A stretch of 64,000 nucleotides of DNA from Crystallibacter sulfonylureivorans_A (GTDB lineage Bacteria; Actinomycetota; Actinomycetes; Actinomycetales; Micrococcaceae). A model generated the notes under the pieces. That model was not told the origin of the DNA. It searched no databases and was given only the letters and a program-made list of their open reading frames with translations. This document shows positions 49,046 through 56,919 of the stretch, piece by piece. The first letter of the stretch is position 1. Each line of letters starts with the position of its first letter. The DNA is taken from positions 57,893-121,892 of the forward strand of contig NZ_JBLKRT010000009.1 of assembly GCF_047607445.1 (NCBI RefSeq). Reading direction: 5' to 3'. Both the position numbers and the translations under genes were made by a program.

Positions 49046-49399
49046 TCAGTCATCGTCGTCGCCGTCGTCATCCCCATCATCATCCCAAGAGTCATCGTCG
49101 TCATCGTAGTTCTGCGGTGGGGCGGGCTGGACCGGAACCGGCTGGCTCGCTTCTTCCGGCCGAGGTGCCGACGGAGACGGGGACGCCGTCGGGGTGGCGG
49201 CGGGTGACGGCGGTTCACTGGCTGCCGGGGCCGGACTTTTAGCCGGGGTGGGCGAGCCAGTCTGCGTGACGCTGATCGACGGGCCCAGATCTGTGGAGCC
49301 CGGATCGCGCAGCGCGGCTGCCAGCGCAGCACCGCCGACGCCCAGCCCGAGCAGCACGGCCAGTGTGACCAGAACGGTGCGGATGGCTATACGGGGCAT
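49046..49399 (-). CDS. Membrane-anchored protein with Asp-rich tail
   Basis: A 117-residue protein. A hydrophobic segment at about residues 6-28 (TVLVTLAVLLGLGVGGAALAAAL) is a signal anchor or signal peptide. It is followed by a Pro/Ser/Ala-rich linker and an end made almost only of Asp (NYDDDDDSWDDDGDDDGDDDD). The acidic tail would lie outside the membrane and could bind cations; this is inference. It is the first gene of the operon with the kinase and regulator. ATG 49399 lies six bases after GATACT, so the transcript is probably leaderless. The open frame reaches 49741 but only as shadow of the TPR gene. Confidence 0.7.
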   Translation of the reverse strand: MPRIAIRTVLVTLAVLLGLGVGGAALAAALRDPGSTDLGPSISVTQTGSPTPAKSPAPAASEPPSPAATPTASPSPSAPRPEEASQPVPVQPAPPQNYDDDDDSWDDDGDDDGDDDD

Positions 49400-49405
49400 G
49401 GCACC

Positions 49406-49411
49406 AGTATC
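49406..49411 (-). promoter_or_regulatory. -10 element of the two-component operon
   Basis: On the minus strand GATACT is followed by six bases and ATG 49399. The region where a -35 box should lie is occupied by the direct repeat at 49421-49438, as at activator-dependent promoters. Confidence 0.45.
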
Positions 49412-49420
49412 CATGGCGCA

Positions 49421-49438
49421 GATGAGACAAAGATGAGA
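49421..49438 (-). promoter_or_regulatory. Direct repeat, candidate response-regulator box
   Basis: TCTCATC-TTTG-TCTCATC on the minus strand is a perfect 7-4-7 direct repeat with 11-base periodicity, the geometry of PhoB/OmpR-type sites. It ends nine bases before the -10 element. Confidence 0.6.
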
Positions 49439-49544
49439 GCCTCGCCGAGGCCCCGGCAGTGCAACGCGGGCGGCAGCCGCACCCCGGTCCCGGGCGGCGC
49501 GGGGAGAAGGCTCTTCGGGGCGGGCCGGCTGGCAGTCCGATCGC

Positions 49545-51335
49545 TCAGTCGGTGCCGTCGGCCGCGGCGTCCGCGGCGCGACGGGCGATGTCCGCTTCCA
49601 CCGTTCGGCCCAGGTCGTCGAGCGCAGAGGCCAGCCCCAGGTGGGCCGCGACCCGGAGCGTGCGGCCGACGTCGGGCTCTTGCAGCACCAGTTTAAACAT
49701 CGGCACGGCGTCATCGGGGCGGCCCATCTCGGCCAGCACATGGGCGGCGAAGAGTTCGGAATTTCCGGCCGAGGCTGCGTCGTCCGCGGCCGAGTAGAGG
49801 TCGGCCGCGTGCAGCGCCGCCGAGACCGCCCCGGTGCCGTCCTCCAGCGCCCACAGTCCCCGGGCCCGCGTGTCGCTGTAGTCCGCCTCGTACCAGTGCG
49901 CCCCGTACTCGCGAGCCAGGCTGATCGCCTCGTCCAGGGCCGTCAGCCCGTCCGGGTTGCCGGCCTCGCACAACGCGTGGCCGAGTGCATGCAGCGCCTG
50001 CGGCAGCGCAGCGTCGTCGTCCTCGGCCTTGCGGGCGGCGGCCACGGCCGCCTCGAAGCAGACCAGCGCGTCCTTCTCCCGGTCCTCCCGGGAGAGCAGC
50101 GTGCCGGTCGCCAGCAGCGCGCGTGCCGACTCGCCGAATTCGCCGCCGCGGCTGAACTCGGCCACCGCGCGGCGCCAAGAGTCCAGCGCCTCGGCGGTGC
50201 GCCCGGCGTGCCGGTGGGCATGGCCCATGCTCATCAGGGCGCGGGCCACCTGCGGGTGCGGTGCCTTGGTCTGCTCCAGCCGCTGCAGCAGCTTGGACAG
50301 CACCTCGCCGGCAAGCTCATACTCTTCGGCCTCCAGCAATTGGTTGCCCAGCGCCAACCGCAGGGTCAGCTCTTCCTGGACTTCGCCGCGTTCAGCTTGG
50401 ACCACCGCAGCCTGCCAGGCCAGCACGGAGTCGTCATAGTCGCCCATCCCGGCACACAGCCGCGCCAGCACCACGGCCGCGCTGATCGCGCCCTTCCGCA
50501 CGCCGGCTGCAGCGTAGAGTTCCAGCGCGGTCAGCGCCTCCTCCAGCCCGGCCGCACCCTCGCCGCCGGCGGCATTGGCCTTCAGCAGCCACATGCTGGC
50601 GGTGGTGGCGCGGTTGCCCGGCAAGGCCAGCATCCGGTCGGCTGCCGCGGTGGCCCGTTCCGGCTGGTCGGCCTGCAGGTAAGTATTGGCCAGATACATC
50701 AGGGCACCGGACAAACTGTCGGTCCGGCCGGCGCGTTCATAGCCGGCCACCGCGTCCTCCAGCAGCGTGATCGCCCGCTTCGCCTCACCCCGCTGGGAAC
50801 GGACGACGGCGATGGCCAGCTGCACGTCCGACGTCACCGACGCGGGGGAGTGGGAGGCCAGCAGGTGGGCCAGTTCGGCCTCCAGCAGCGGCAGGTCGTC
50901 CTCGCCCGCCTCGCGGAACAGGACGGTTCCCAGCCGTTCTCCCGCGGCCGCTTCCGCCGCCAGCCCGTGCCGCCGGAGCAGGGCAATCCGCGCTTGGAGA
51001 TAATCGAGGGCCTTCTGCTGGTCTCCGGACAGCTGGTCGAGCGCAATCAGAACCGAATACAGGCCCAGCCGGACGTCCAGATCGGCATCGGTGGACCGGG
51101 CCAATCCGGCCTCTGCCAGTGCCCGGGCGCTGGCATGGTTCTCGGCGTAGGCCGCCTCGTACGCGCGGTCCAAACAGTCCCGGGCGGCTGCAGGGAACCG
51201 TGCCGGATCGGGGCCGGCGTTCTCCAGCACGGCACGCAATCGGTCGGCGATCAGGCCACGCGGCCTGGTGGCCGCGGACTCAGGCACGGCGGCCCCGCTT
51301 CCGCAGCGCTGCGCCGTGGAACCTTGTTGCCGCAT
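49545..51335 (-). CDS. TPR-repeat protein
   Basis: A 596-residue alpha-helical protein made of many degenerate tetratricopeptide repeats (for example ALMYLANTYLQADQPERA, ALMSMGHAHRHAGRTAEALDSW, ALLATGTLLSREDREKDALVCFE, and DLYSAADDAASAGNSE). No signal peptide, membrane segment or catalytic domain is seen, so a cytosolic scaffold or interaction partner is likely. The start is uncertain; ATG 51335 is used since further upstream the frame becomes irregular. It is divergent from the ArsR-type gene with 167 bases between the starts. Confidence 0.75.
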   Translation of the reverse strand: MRQQGSTAQRCGSGAAVPESAATRPRGLIADRLRAVLENAGPDPARFPAAARDCLDRAYEAAYAENHASARALAEAGLARSTDADLDVRLGLYSVLIALDQLSGDQQKALDYLQARIALLRRHGLAAEAAAGERLGTVLFREAGEDDLPLLEAELAHLLASHSPASVTSDVQLAIAVVRSQRGEAKRAITLLEDAVAGYERAGRTDSLSGALMYLANTYLQADQPERATAAADRMLALPGNRATTASMWLLKANAAGGEGAAGLEEALTALELYAAAGVRKGAISAAVVLARLCAGMGDYDDSVLAWQAAVVQAERGEVQEELTLRLALGNQLLEAEEYELAGEVLSKLLQRLEQTKAPHPQVARALMSMGHAHRHAGRTAEALDSWRRAVAEFSRGGEFGESARALLATGTLLSREDREKDALVCFEAAVAAARKAEDDDAALPQALHALGHALCEAGNPDGLTALDEAISLAREYGAHWYEADYSDTRARGLWALEDGTGAVSAALHAADLYSAADDAASAGNSELFAAHVLAEMGRPDDAVPMFKLVLQEPDVGRTLRVAAHLGLASALDDLGRTVEADIARRAADAAADGTD

Positions 51336-51438
51336 TGCCCATGGTCTCAGTTCTAGCGGCCAACCGAGGTCGGCGCAATGCCCTGCTGAGTGCGTGCCAA
51401 GCCGTGGCGGTGATGGCCATCCGCGTACTCCGCCGATT

Positions 51439-51495
51439 ATGCAAAAGATCCATTGCAAAGAAACGCTTGCAAAGAACTCTTTGCACCAGTAGGGT
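51439..51495 (+). promoter_or_regulatory. Palindromic operator and promoter of the ArsR-type gene
   Basis: TGCAAAGAACTCTTTGCA (51468-51485) is an 18-base palindrome with 8-bp arms. Two further TGCAAA half-sites lie at 51440 and 51454, spaced 14 bases each. A promoter can be read as TTGCAA (51467-51472), 17 bases, TAGGGT (51490-51495), with the ATG seven bases later, so the palindrome covers the -35 box and spacer. Confidence 0.7.
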
Positions 51496-51502
51496 TGTCC
51501 TC

Positions 51503-52159
51503 ATGGAACAGGACAGGAAGCAGCAGGCGGCCCCGGCCAGCGATCAGAGTGACCGCCGGGTGGATGTGGTGTCGCTGAAGGCTCTGGCCCACCCGCTCCG
51601 GATCCAACTGCTCAACGTGTTGTCCCAATACGGTCCGCACACCGCCAGCGGTCTGGCGGAACGCCTCGGGGAGTCCAGCGGGGCCACCAGTTACCACCTG
51701 CGCCAACTGGCCAAGCACGACTTCGTCCGCGAGGTCGAAGGCCGCGGAACAGCCCGCGAACGCTGGTGGCGGCGCACCCCTGGCAGCCTGACGATCAACG
51801 CCGGCGAGCTGGGCGACAGCCCGGCGACCAAAGAGGCCGCCCGCCTGGTCACCCGGGAATTCGAACGTAGCCGGGCGGACCTTCTGGCCGATTTCATGGC
51901 ATACGGGAGTGACCTGGTGCCAGAGGAATGGCTGGAAGCGTCGGTGGTCAGCACCATCAATGTCCGGCTGACCCGGGAACAACTCGCCGATCTTGCCGAA
52001 CAAGCCTCTGATTACGTCCGCAAACTGGCCGCACCGTATCTGGACCAGACTGCGGAGAGCACCGCCGGCAGCCGCCCGGTACAGCTCCATTTCAACGCTT
52101 TTCCGATCCTCGACGTCCGCTCTGACCGGACGCCCGCACAGACCGAGAGCCCATCATGA
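51503..52159 (+). CDS. ArsR-type winged-helix transcriptional regulator
   Basis: A 218-residue regulator. Residues about 20-95 form a winged helix (VVSLKALAHPLRIQLLNVLSQYGPHTASGLAERLGESSGATSYHLRQLAKHDFV), followed by the wing (EVEGRGTARERWWRR). The C-terminal half is helical and may bind a ligand. There is no ArsR metal CxC, so the signal is unlikely to be arsenite. The ATG at 51503 is set by the promoter seven bases upstream, giving a leaderless mRNA. It probably represses itself through the palindrome. It overlaps the next gene by four bases. Confidence 0.88.
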   Translation: MEQDRKQQAAPASDQSDRRVDVVSLKALAHPLRIQLLNVLSQYGPHTASGLAERLGESSGATSYHLRQLAKHDFVREVEGRGTARERWWRRTPGSLTINAGELGDSPATKEAARLVTREFERSRADLLADFMAYGSDLVPEEWLEASVVSTINVRLTREQLADLAEQASDYVRKLAAPYLDQTAESTAGSRPVQLHFNAFPILDVRSDRTPAQTESPS

Positions 52160-52416
52160 CCACCTCCGTTCACTCCCAGCACTTCCGCCCGGCGTCGTCC
52201 CCCGGCTTCGACATCCGGACCTCCGCCTTTGAATCGTTCCTGATCCACTCCGGCCGTGCGCTGGTGATGGCCGGAGAGTACCGGGCGCGGCGCAAGGCCG
52301 CTCTGGCCCGGTTGACGCCGCCACGCCATGTTGCCCCCGCCATCCTGCTGCAGGCCCACGAAGCCCTGCGGACGGATGCCCAGGCGGCAGCGCAGAGCGG
52401 TATCCCCGCCGGCTAG
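52156..52416 (+). CDS. 86-residue protein coupled to the ArsR-type regulator
   Basis: A small basic protein with no membrane segment and no motif known to me. The middle part (AFESFLIHSGRALVMAGEYRARRKAALARL) is probably helical. The start ATG overlaps the regulator stop (ATGA), so the two are translationally coupled and under the same operator. The tight link suggests a common function, for example a partner of the regulator, but this is inference. A CTAGC/GCTAG-type inverted repeat (52413-52435) follows the stop. Confidence 0.65.
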   Translation: MTTSVHSQHFRPASSPGFDIRTSAFESFLIHSGRALVMAGEYRARRKAALARLTPPRHVAPAILLQAHEALRTDAQAAAQSGIPAG

Positions 52417-52459
52417 CTGTACTTAGACAGCTAGCCGCTGCCCGGCAGCGCTGCGGCCC

Positions 52460-52465
52460 TAGACT
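52460..52465 (+). promoter_or_regulatory. -10 element of a leaderless NUDIX promoter
   Basis: TAGACT is followed by six bases and the GTG at 52472. Confidence 0.5.
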
Positions 52466-52471
52466 GAAGGG

Positions 52472-52927
52472 GTGGAGTTCGATACCCGGGTCGCCGCCTA
52501 CGGTGTGATCGTCGCCGATGGTGCCGTGCTGCTGGCGCGTTGGACCGGCGCTGGCTGGCCGCGTTGGACGCTGCCCGGCGGCGGTCTGGAATACGGCGAA
52601 GACGCCGCCACCGGGGCAGTCCGGGAGATCCGCGAGGAGACGGGCTATTCAGCCAAACTCCACGACCTGCTGGGCGTGGACAGCAAACACATCCCGGCCG
52701 AGAAGCGGCTGAACGGTCACCGTCCGCTGCATGCCTTCCGCGTCATTTACTCGGCCACGGTCATCGACGGCGAACTTAAAGACGAGGCTGACGGTTCCAC
52801 CGATCTGGCCCGGTGGATCCCGCTCCACCGGGTCCCCTCGCTGGACCGCGTTGACCTGGTGGATCTGGGGCTGAAACTCCTTTTCCCGGACGGTGTGCCG
52901 GCAAGCCATTCCGCTCACGACCGCTGA
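52472..52927 (+). CDS. NUDIX hydrolase
   Basis: A 151-residue pyrophosphohydrolase. The Nudix box GGGLEYGEDAATGAVREIREETGY (about residues 36-59, with the REIREE core) is complete. The N-terminal strands (RVAAYGVIVADGAVLLARW) are typical. The C-terminal part has DEADGSTDLARWIPLHRVPSL. The substrate (nucleoside diphosphate derivative or damaged nucleotide) is not predictable from the sequence. The GTG start follows the -10 element. Confidence 0.86.
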   Translation: MEFDTRVAAYGVIVADGAVLLARWTGAGWPRWTLPGGGLEYGEDAATGAVREIREETGYSAKLHDLLGVDSKHIPAEKRLNGHRPLHAFRVIYSATVIDGELKDEADGSTDLARWIPLHRVPSLDRVDLVDLGLKLLFPDGVPASHSAHDR

Positions 52928-52992
52928 GCGCTATGCTGGTCCGGTTGCCGGGCCGCACGGGTCTGCTGGGACTGATCAAGGAGGTGGGTGTG

Positions 52993-53064
52993 ATGACTGT
53001 TATTGCCGCACATCCCGAAGCCATCTCCAGCCCAGCCTCCGACCGGCGCTCCAGCCGCGACTAG
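52993..53064 (+). CDS. Candidate 23-residue leader peptide upstream of rsgA
   Basis: A short frame, ATG ACT GTT ATT GCC GCA, ends with TAG 48 bases before rsgA. It has an almost perfect AAGGAGGTG nine bases before the ATG. The peptide starts MTVIAAHPEAISSP and ends in an Arg/Ser-rich run. A GTG directly upstream (52990) is an alternative start. The strong site implies that it is translated. No function is known; attenuation by translation is possible. Confidence 0.5.
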   Translation: MTVIAAHPEAISSPASDRRSSRD

Positions 53065-53112
53065 CCGCCGGAACATCCGGCCCGGGGGCCTCAAGTTTCC
53101 GAGGTAACCGTC

Positions 53113-54225
53113 GTGTCCGACCAACCCACACAGCATTCCCTACTGCACAGCTACGGCTACACCGACCGCATCGCCGCGCTGTTCAGGAACCAATTCCCCA
53201 ACCCCCGACTCCGACCTGCCCGCGTGGTGCGCACCGATCGGGGGCGTGTCCTGCTGGCAGCCGACAGCGGTCTGCTGCACCTGACAACCGCAGGGCTGCC
53301 GCAGCCGCCGGCCACCGGCGACTGGGTGGCGTTCGACGCCGGCCGCCCGGCGTCCGCGGGCGGCCCGGCCATCGCCGGGCTGCTGCCGCGATTCTCCGTA
53401 CTGTCCCGCAAACAGGCCTACGATCCGCTCTCAACCGCACAGATCCTGGCTGCCAACATGGACATCATTGGCGTAGTGGTGCCCTTCGACCGGCCGCTCT
53501 CGGCGAACCGGCTGGAACGGACACTGGTTGCCGTATGGGATTCGGGCGCCGCGCCGCTGGTCATCTTGACCAAGGCGGACCTCAGCGGCCAGCACGACGA
53601 GGTCGCCGCCCAGATCGTGGAACAGGCCGCCGGCGCCGAAGTCCTGGCCACCAGCGCGGAAACGGGCGATGGCATAGACGCCCTGGCCGGTCATCTGGGC
53701 GCGGGCCGGTCGATGGCCTTGCTCGGACCGTCCGGGGCAGGCAAATCCAGTCTGATCAACGCCCTGGTGGGCCGGGACGTGCAGGACGCCGGAGCAGTAC
53801 GCGCCGGCGACGGCAAGGGCCGGCATACCACCACGGCGCGCGAACTCATTCCGCTGCCCAATGGAGCAGTGCTGATGGACACCCCCGGCATCCGGGGCTT
53901 CGCCCTCTGGGACGCCGAAGACGGGCTGGGGACGGTGTTCGGCGATATTGAAGAGCTCGCCGCCGATTGCCGGTTCAACGACTGCTTCCATGAGACCGAG
54001 CCCGGCTGCGCGGTCCGGCAGGCGCTCGCCGACGGCAGCCTGGAGCGGCGTCGCTGGGAGAGCTACCGGAAGATGGGACGGGAACTGGCCAACCTGCATC
54101 TGCGGCAAAACGTGGCGGAGCAGCGGCGGTCCGGCCGGCAGTTCGCCAAGCTGGCCAAGGCTGCCGCGCAAGCCAAGGACTACCGGGGCCGACGGGAACC
54201 ACGTGCAGGCGGGCCGCGGAGGTGA
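53113..54225 (+). CDS. rsgA: Ribosome small subunit-dependent GTPase RsgA
   Basis: A circularly permuted GTPase that acts late in 30S subunit maturation. An N-terminal OB-like domain is followed by G4 (LTKADLSG, about residue 153), G1 (GPSGAGKSSLINAL, about 206-219) and G3 (DTPGIRGFALW, about 256-266). The C-terminal zinc region has CRFNDCFHETEPGCAV (about 286-301), then a basic helix. At 370 residues it is normal. The GTG start follows GAGGTAACC. It lies after the candidate leader peptide. Confidence 0.93.
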   Translation: MSDQPTQHSLLHSYGYTDRIAALFRNQFPNPRLRPARVVRTDRGRVLLAADSGLLHLTTAGLPQPPATGDWVAFDAGRPASAGGPAIAGLLPRFSVLSRKQAYDPLSTAQILAANMDIIGVVVPFDRPLSANRLERTLVAVWDSGAAPLVILTKADLSGQHDEVAAQIVEQAAGAEVLATSAETGDGIDALAGHLGAGRSMALLGPSGAGKSSLINALVGRDVQDAGAVRAGDGKGRHTTTARELIPLPNGAVLMDTPGIRGFALWDAEDGLGTVFGDIEELAADCRFNDCFHETEPGCAVRQALADGSLERRRWESYRKMGRELANLHLRQNVAEQRRSGRQFAKLAKAAAQAKDYRGRREPRAGGPRR

Positions 54226-54289
54226 TTAGACTCAGAGCCAGCACTTCTGCGGGCCCGCCGGCCGCAGGATCTCCCACGGAAGGTTCAGC

Positions 54290-55426
54290 ATGACCGAGCC
54301 CATACAGCCGACTGCCCTTCCGACTGACCGGTCGGCCGGAGTCGCCACGGATGGGGCGCGCCCGATGGTCGAGTTCCGTAACGTCACGAAGACCTACGCG
54401 GGACAACCGGCCGTCCAGGACCTGACCCTGGACATTGAACGCGGTTCGATCACCGTTTTCGTGGGACCCTCGGGCTGTGGCAAAACCACCTCGCTCCGGA
54501 TGATCAACCGGATGGTGGAGCCCACCGCGGGGTCCGTGCTGGTGGACGGCCAGGATGTTTCCGCCCAACCCGCCGCAGCCCTGCGCCGCTCCATGGGCTA
54601 CGTCATGCAGTCGGCCGGGCTGCTGCCGCACCGCACTGTCCTGGACAACGTGGCCACGGTCCCGCGGCTCAACGGCGTGCGCCGCGCTGCGGCCCGGAAG
54701 CGCGCCGAAGAACTGCTCGACGTCGTCGGGCTGGCGCCGGAGCTGGGCAGCCGCTATCCGGTCCAGCTCTCCGGCGGCCAGCAGCAACGTGTCGGGGTGG
54801 CCCGGGCGCTCGCGGCTGATCCGCCGATCCTGCTGATGGACGAGCCGTTCAGCGCGGTGGATCCGGTGGTCCGCGCCGAACTGCAGCAGGAATTGCTGCG
54901 GCTGCAACAGCACCTGGCCAAAACCATCGTGTTCGTCACCCACGACATCGACGAAGCGACCATCCTCGGTGACAAGCTGGCTGTCTTCGCCACCGGCGGG
55001 CGCCTGGCGCAGTACGGCACGCCGGAGGAAGTCCTGCGGGCACCGGTGGACGAGTTCGTGGCCGGCTTCGTCGGCCGGGACCGCGGCTTCCGCTCGTTGT
55101 CTTTCAACAGCGCGGCCGGCCTGGCCCTGCTGCCCGCCACCACCGCAACCGCAGACCGGATTGCGCAAGCGCCCCGGGAGGGCTGGCTGTTGCTGACCAA
55201 CGACGGCGGCGGACCGGCGGGGTGGCTGCCTCCGGGAGAGCGAGACCCGGCAAAGGCACTGATTGGGGGATCGCTGTTCACGCCCGGCTCCAGCCTGCGG
55301 CAGGCATTGGATGCGGCGCTGTCCTCGCCCTCCGGGGCCGGGGTCGCCGTCGATGCCGCAGGCCGCGTTGCCGGACTGATCGACCCCGCCGCCGTGCTGC
55401 AGCGGTTGCAGGCGGACGGCAGCTGA
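54290..55426 (+). CDS. Osmoprotectant ABC importer, ATP-binding subunit (OpuCA-like)
   Basis: A 378-residue ATPase of the glycine betaine/carnitine/choline class. Walker A is GPSGCGKTTS (about 60-69), the Q-loop is YVMQSAG, the signature is LSGGQQQR, Walker B is ILLMDEPFSAVD, and the H-loop is VTHDIDEA. The last ~110 residues (from about 265) form a CBS-like region, which in OpuA-type systems senses ionic strength. AAGG lies before the ATG. It overlaps the next gene by one base. With the two permeases and the binding protein it makes a complete OpuC-type importer. Confidence 0.9.
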   Translation: MTEPIQPTALPTDRSAGVATDGARPMVEFRNVTKTYAGQPAVQDLTLDIERGSITVFVGPSGCGKTTSLRMINRMVEPTAGSVLVDGQDVSAQPAAALRRSMGYVMQSAGLLPHRTVLDNVATVPRLNGVRRAAARKRAEELLDVVGLAPELGSRYPVQLSGGQQQRVGVARALAADPPILLMDEPFSAVDPVVRAELQQELLRLQQHLAKTIVFVTHDIDEATILGDKLAVFATGGRLAQYGTPEEVLRAPVDEFVAGFVGRDRGFRSLSFNSAAGLALLPATTATADRIAQAPREGWLLLTNDGGGPAGWLPPGERDPAKALIGGSLFTPGSSLRQALDAALSSPSGAGVAVDAAGRVAGLIDPAAVLQRLQADGS

Positions 55427-56193
55427 TGGACTGGTTCCTGGCCAACTTTCCCTATGTGATGGAGCTGAGCGGGCTCCATTTGTTCCAGGCTGTGCTTCCG
55501 CTGGTGCTCGGGCTGGTGGCGTCGCTGCCGCTGGGCTACCTGGCCTGGCGGATCCACGCCGTCCGCGGACTGATCTTGTCCCTGTCGTCGGTGCTGTACA
55601 CCATTCCCTCACTGGCCCTGTTCGTGATCCTGCCGGTGATCTTGGGCACCGGCATCCTGGAAATGTCCAACCTCATCGTCGCGCTGACCGTGTACACGGT
55701 TGCGCTGCTGGTCCGCGCGGTGGTCGATGCGCTGGAATCGGTGGACGACGGCGTCCGGCAAGCCGCGTCGGCAATGGGCTACCGGCCGGTGCGCCGCTTC
55801 TTCCATGTGGATTTGCCGCTGTGCATTCCGGTGCTGGTTGCCGGCCTGCGGGTGGTGTCGGTGAGCAACATATCGGTGGCCAGCGTGGGCGCGCTGATCG
55901 GTGTCCCGAACCTCGGGTTCCTGTTCACTGACGGACTGCTGCGCAACTTCATGACCGAAATCTTGGTCGGAATTTTCATGACCCTGGTGCTCGCGGCGCT
56001 GATGGATGCGTTCCTGGTGGTGCTGGAGCGGGTACTCACACCGTGGCTGCGCCGGCGCAGGGCTGACGGCGGATCCGCTGCGCTCCCCGGCGCCGGACCC
56101 GGCGGCGAGTCGGAATCGGGGGACGGCCCAGCGGCGCAGGAAAGCGGCCCGGAACAGCGGCCCGATGCTGCACAGGCGGCGGTGCGCGGATGA
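55426..56193 (+). CDS. Osmoprotectant ABC importer, permease 1 (OpuCB-like)
   Basis: A 255-residue permease with five to six membrane segments. The inner-membrane coupling loop is seen at DDGVRQAASAMGYRPVRRFFHVDLPLCIPVLVAGLR (about 105-140). The first ~200 residues carry the BPD domain, and a hydrophilic Gly/Pro/Glu-rich tail of ~50 residues follows. The ATG overlaps the ATPase stop (TGATG). Its own stop overlaps permease 2 by four bases. Confidence 0.9.
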   Translation: MDWFLANFPYVMELSGLHLFQAVLPLVLGLVASLPLGYLAWRIHAVRGLILSLSSVLYTIPSLALFVILPVILGTGILEMSNLIVALTVYTVALLVRAVVDALESVDDGVRQAASAMGYRPVRRFFHVDLPLCIPVLVAGLRVVSVSNISVASVGALIGVPNLGFLFTDGLLRNFMTEILVGIFMTLVLAALMDAFLVVLERVLTPWLRRRRADGGSAALPGAGPGGESESGDGPAAQESGPEQRPDAAQAAVRG

Positions 56194-56909
56194 ATCTCTT
56201 CGAACAGACAGCAGCATGGTTCGCCGATCCGGCCAATTGGACTGGACCGGCCGGCATCCCGGCCAGGCTGGCCGAGCACCTGTTCTACAGCGGCCTGACC
56301 CTGGTGATTGCGGCGGCCATCGCCGTGCCGCTGGGATTGTTCGTCGGCCACACCGGGAAGGGCCGCGTCGCCGTCGTCGGGCTGGCCAGCGGGCTCCGGG
56401 CCTTGCCAACACTGGGGCTGCTGACGCTGTTCGTCATCCTGATGGGCCTGGGCCTCATGCCCCCGATCTACGCGCTGGTGATCCTGGCCATCCCGCCGCT
56501 GCTGGCGGGCACCTACTCCGGGATAGCCGCCGTCGACCGTCCGCTGGTGGACGCCGCGCGGGCGATGGGCATGACCGAATGGCAGGTTCTGTTCCGCGCC
56601 GAAGTGCCCAATGCGCTGCCGGTGCTGCTGGGCGGGGTAAGAGCCGCCGTGCTGCAGGTCATCGCCACGGTCTCGGTGGTCGCCTATATCAATCTCGGCG
56701 GTCTCGGCCGCTATCTGATCGACGGGCTTGCCGTCCGCGACCCGGTACGGCTGTTTGCCGGCGCGCTGCTGATCGCGGCGCTGGCGCTGGTCGCCGACGC
56801 CGTGTTGGCCGTGGTGCAGAAAGCTGCAGTATCGCCTGGCGTGCGCGGCGCCGCCTCCGGGCCAAAAGGCAGGACAAGTAAGGTTAGGGCAGCCAGTGCC
56901 GGCACATGA
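56190..56909 (+). CDS. Osmoprotectant ABC importer, permease 2 (OpuCD-like)
   Basis: A 239-residue permease with about six membrane segments. The first is near residue 30 (YSGLTLVIAAAIAVPLGLFVG). The coupling loop reads DAARAMGMTEWQVLFRAEVPNALPVLLGGVRAA (about 119-151), and VAYINLGGLGRYLIDGLA follows. It is the second subunit of the heterodimer with the permease upstream. The binding-protein gene begins 10 bases after its stop. Confidence 0.9.
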   Translation: MNLFEQTAAWFADPANWTGPAGIPARLAEHLFYSGLTLVIAAAIAVPLGLFVGHTGKGRVAVVGLASGLRALPTLGLLTLFVILMGLGLMPPIYALVILAIPPLLAGTYSGIAAVDRPLVDAARAMGMTEWQVLFRAEVPNALPVLLGGVRAAVLQVIATVSVVAYINLGGLGRYLIDGLAVRDPVRLFAGALLIAALALVADAVLAVVQKAAVSPGVRGAASGPKGRTSKVRAASAGT

Positions 56910-56919
56910 GGAGACAAGC

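Noticed and set aside
56876..56892. AAGTAAGGTTAGGGCAG, partly like an iron box
   Set aside because: It lies inside the end of a permease gene, keeps only one half of the consensus and has no second half-site.
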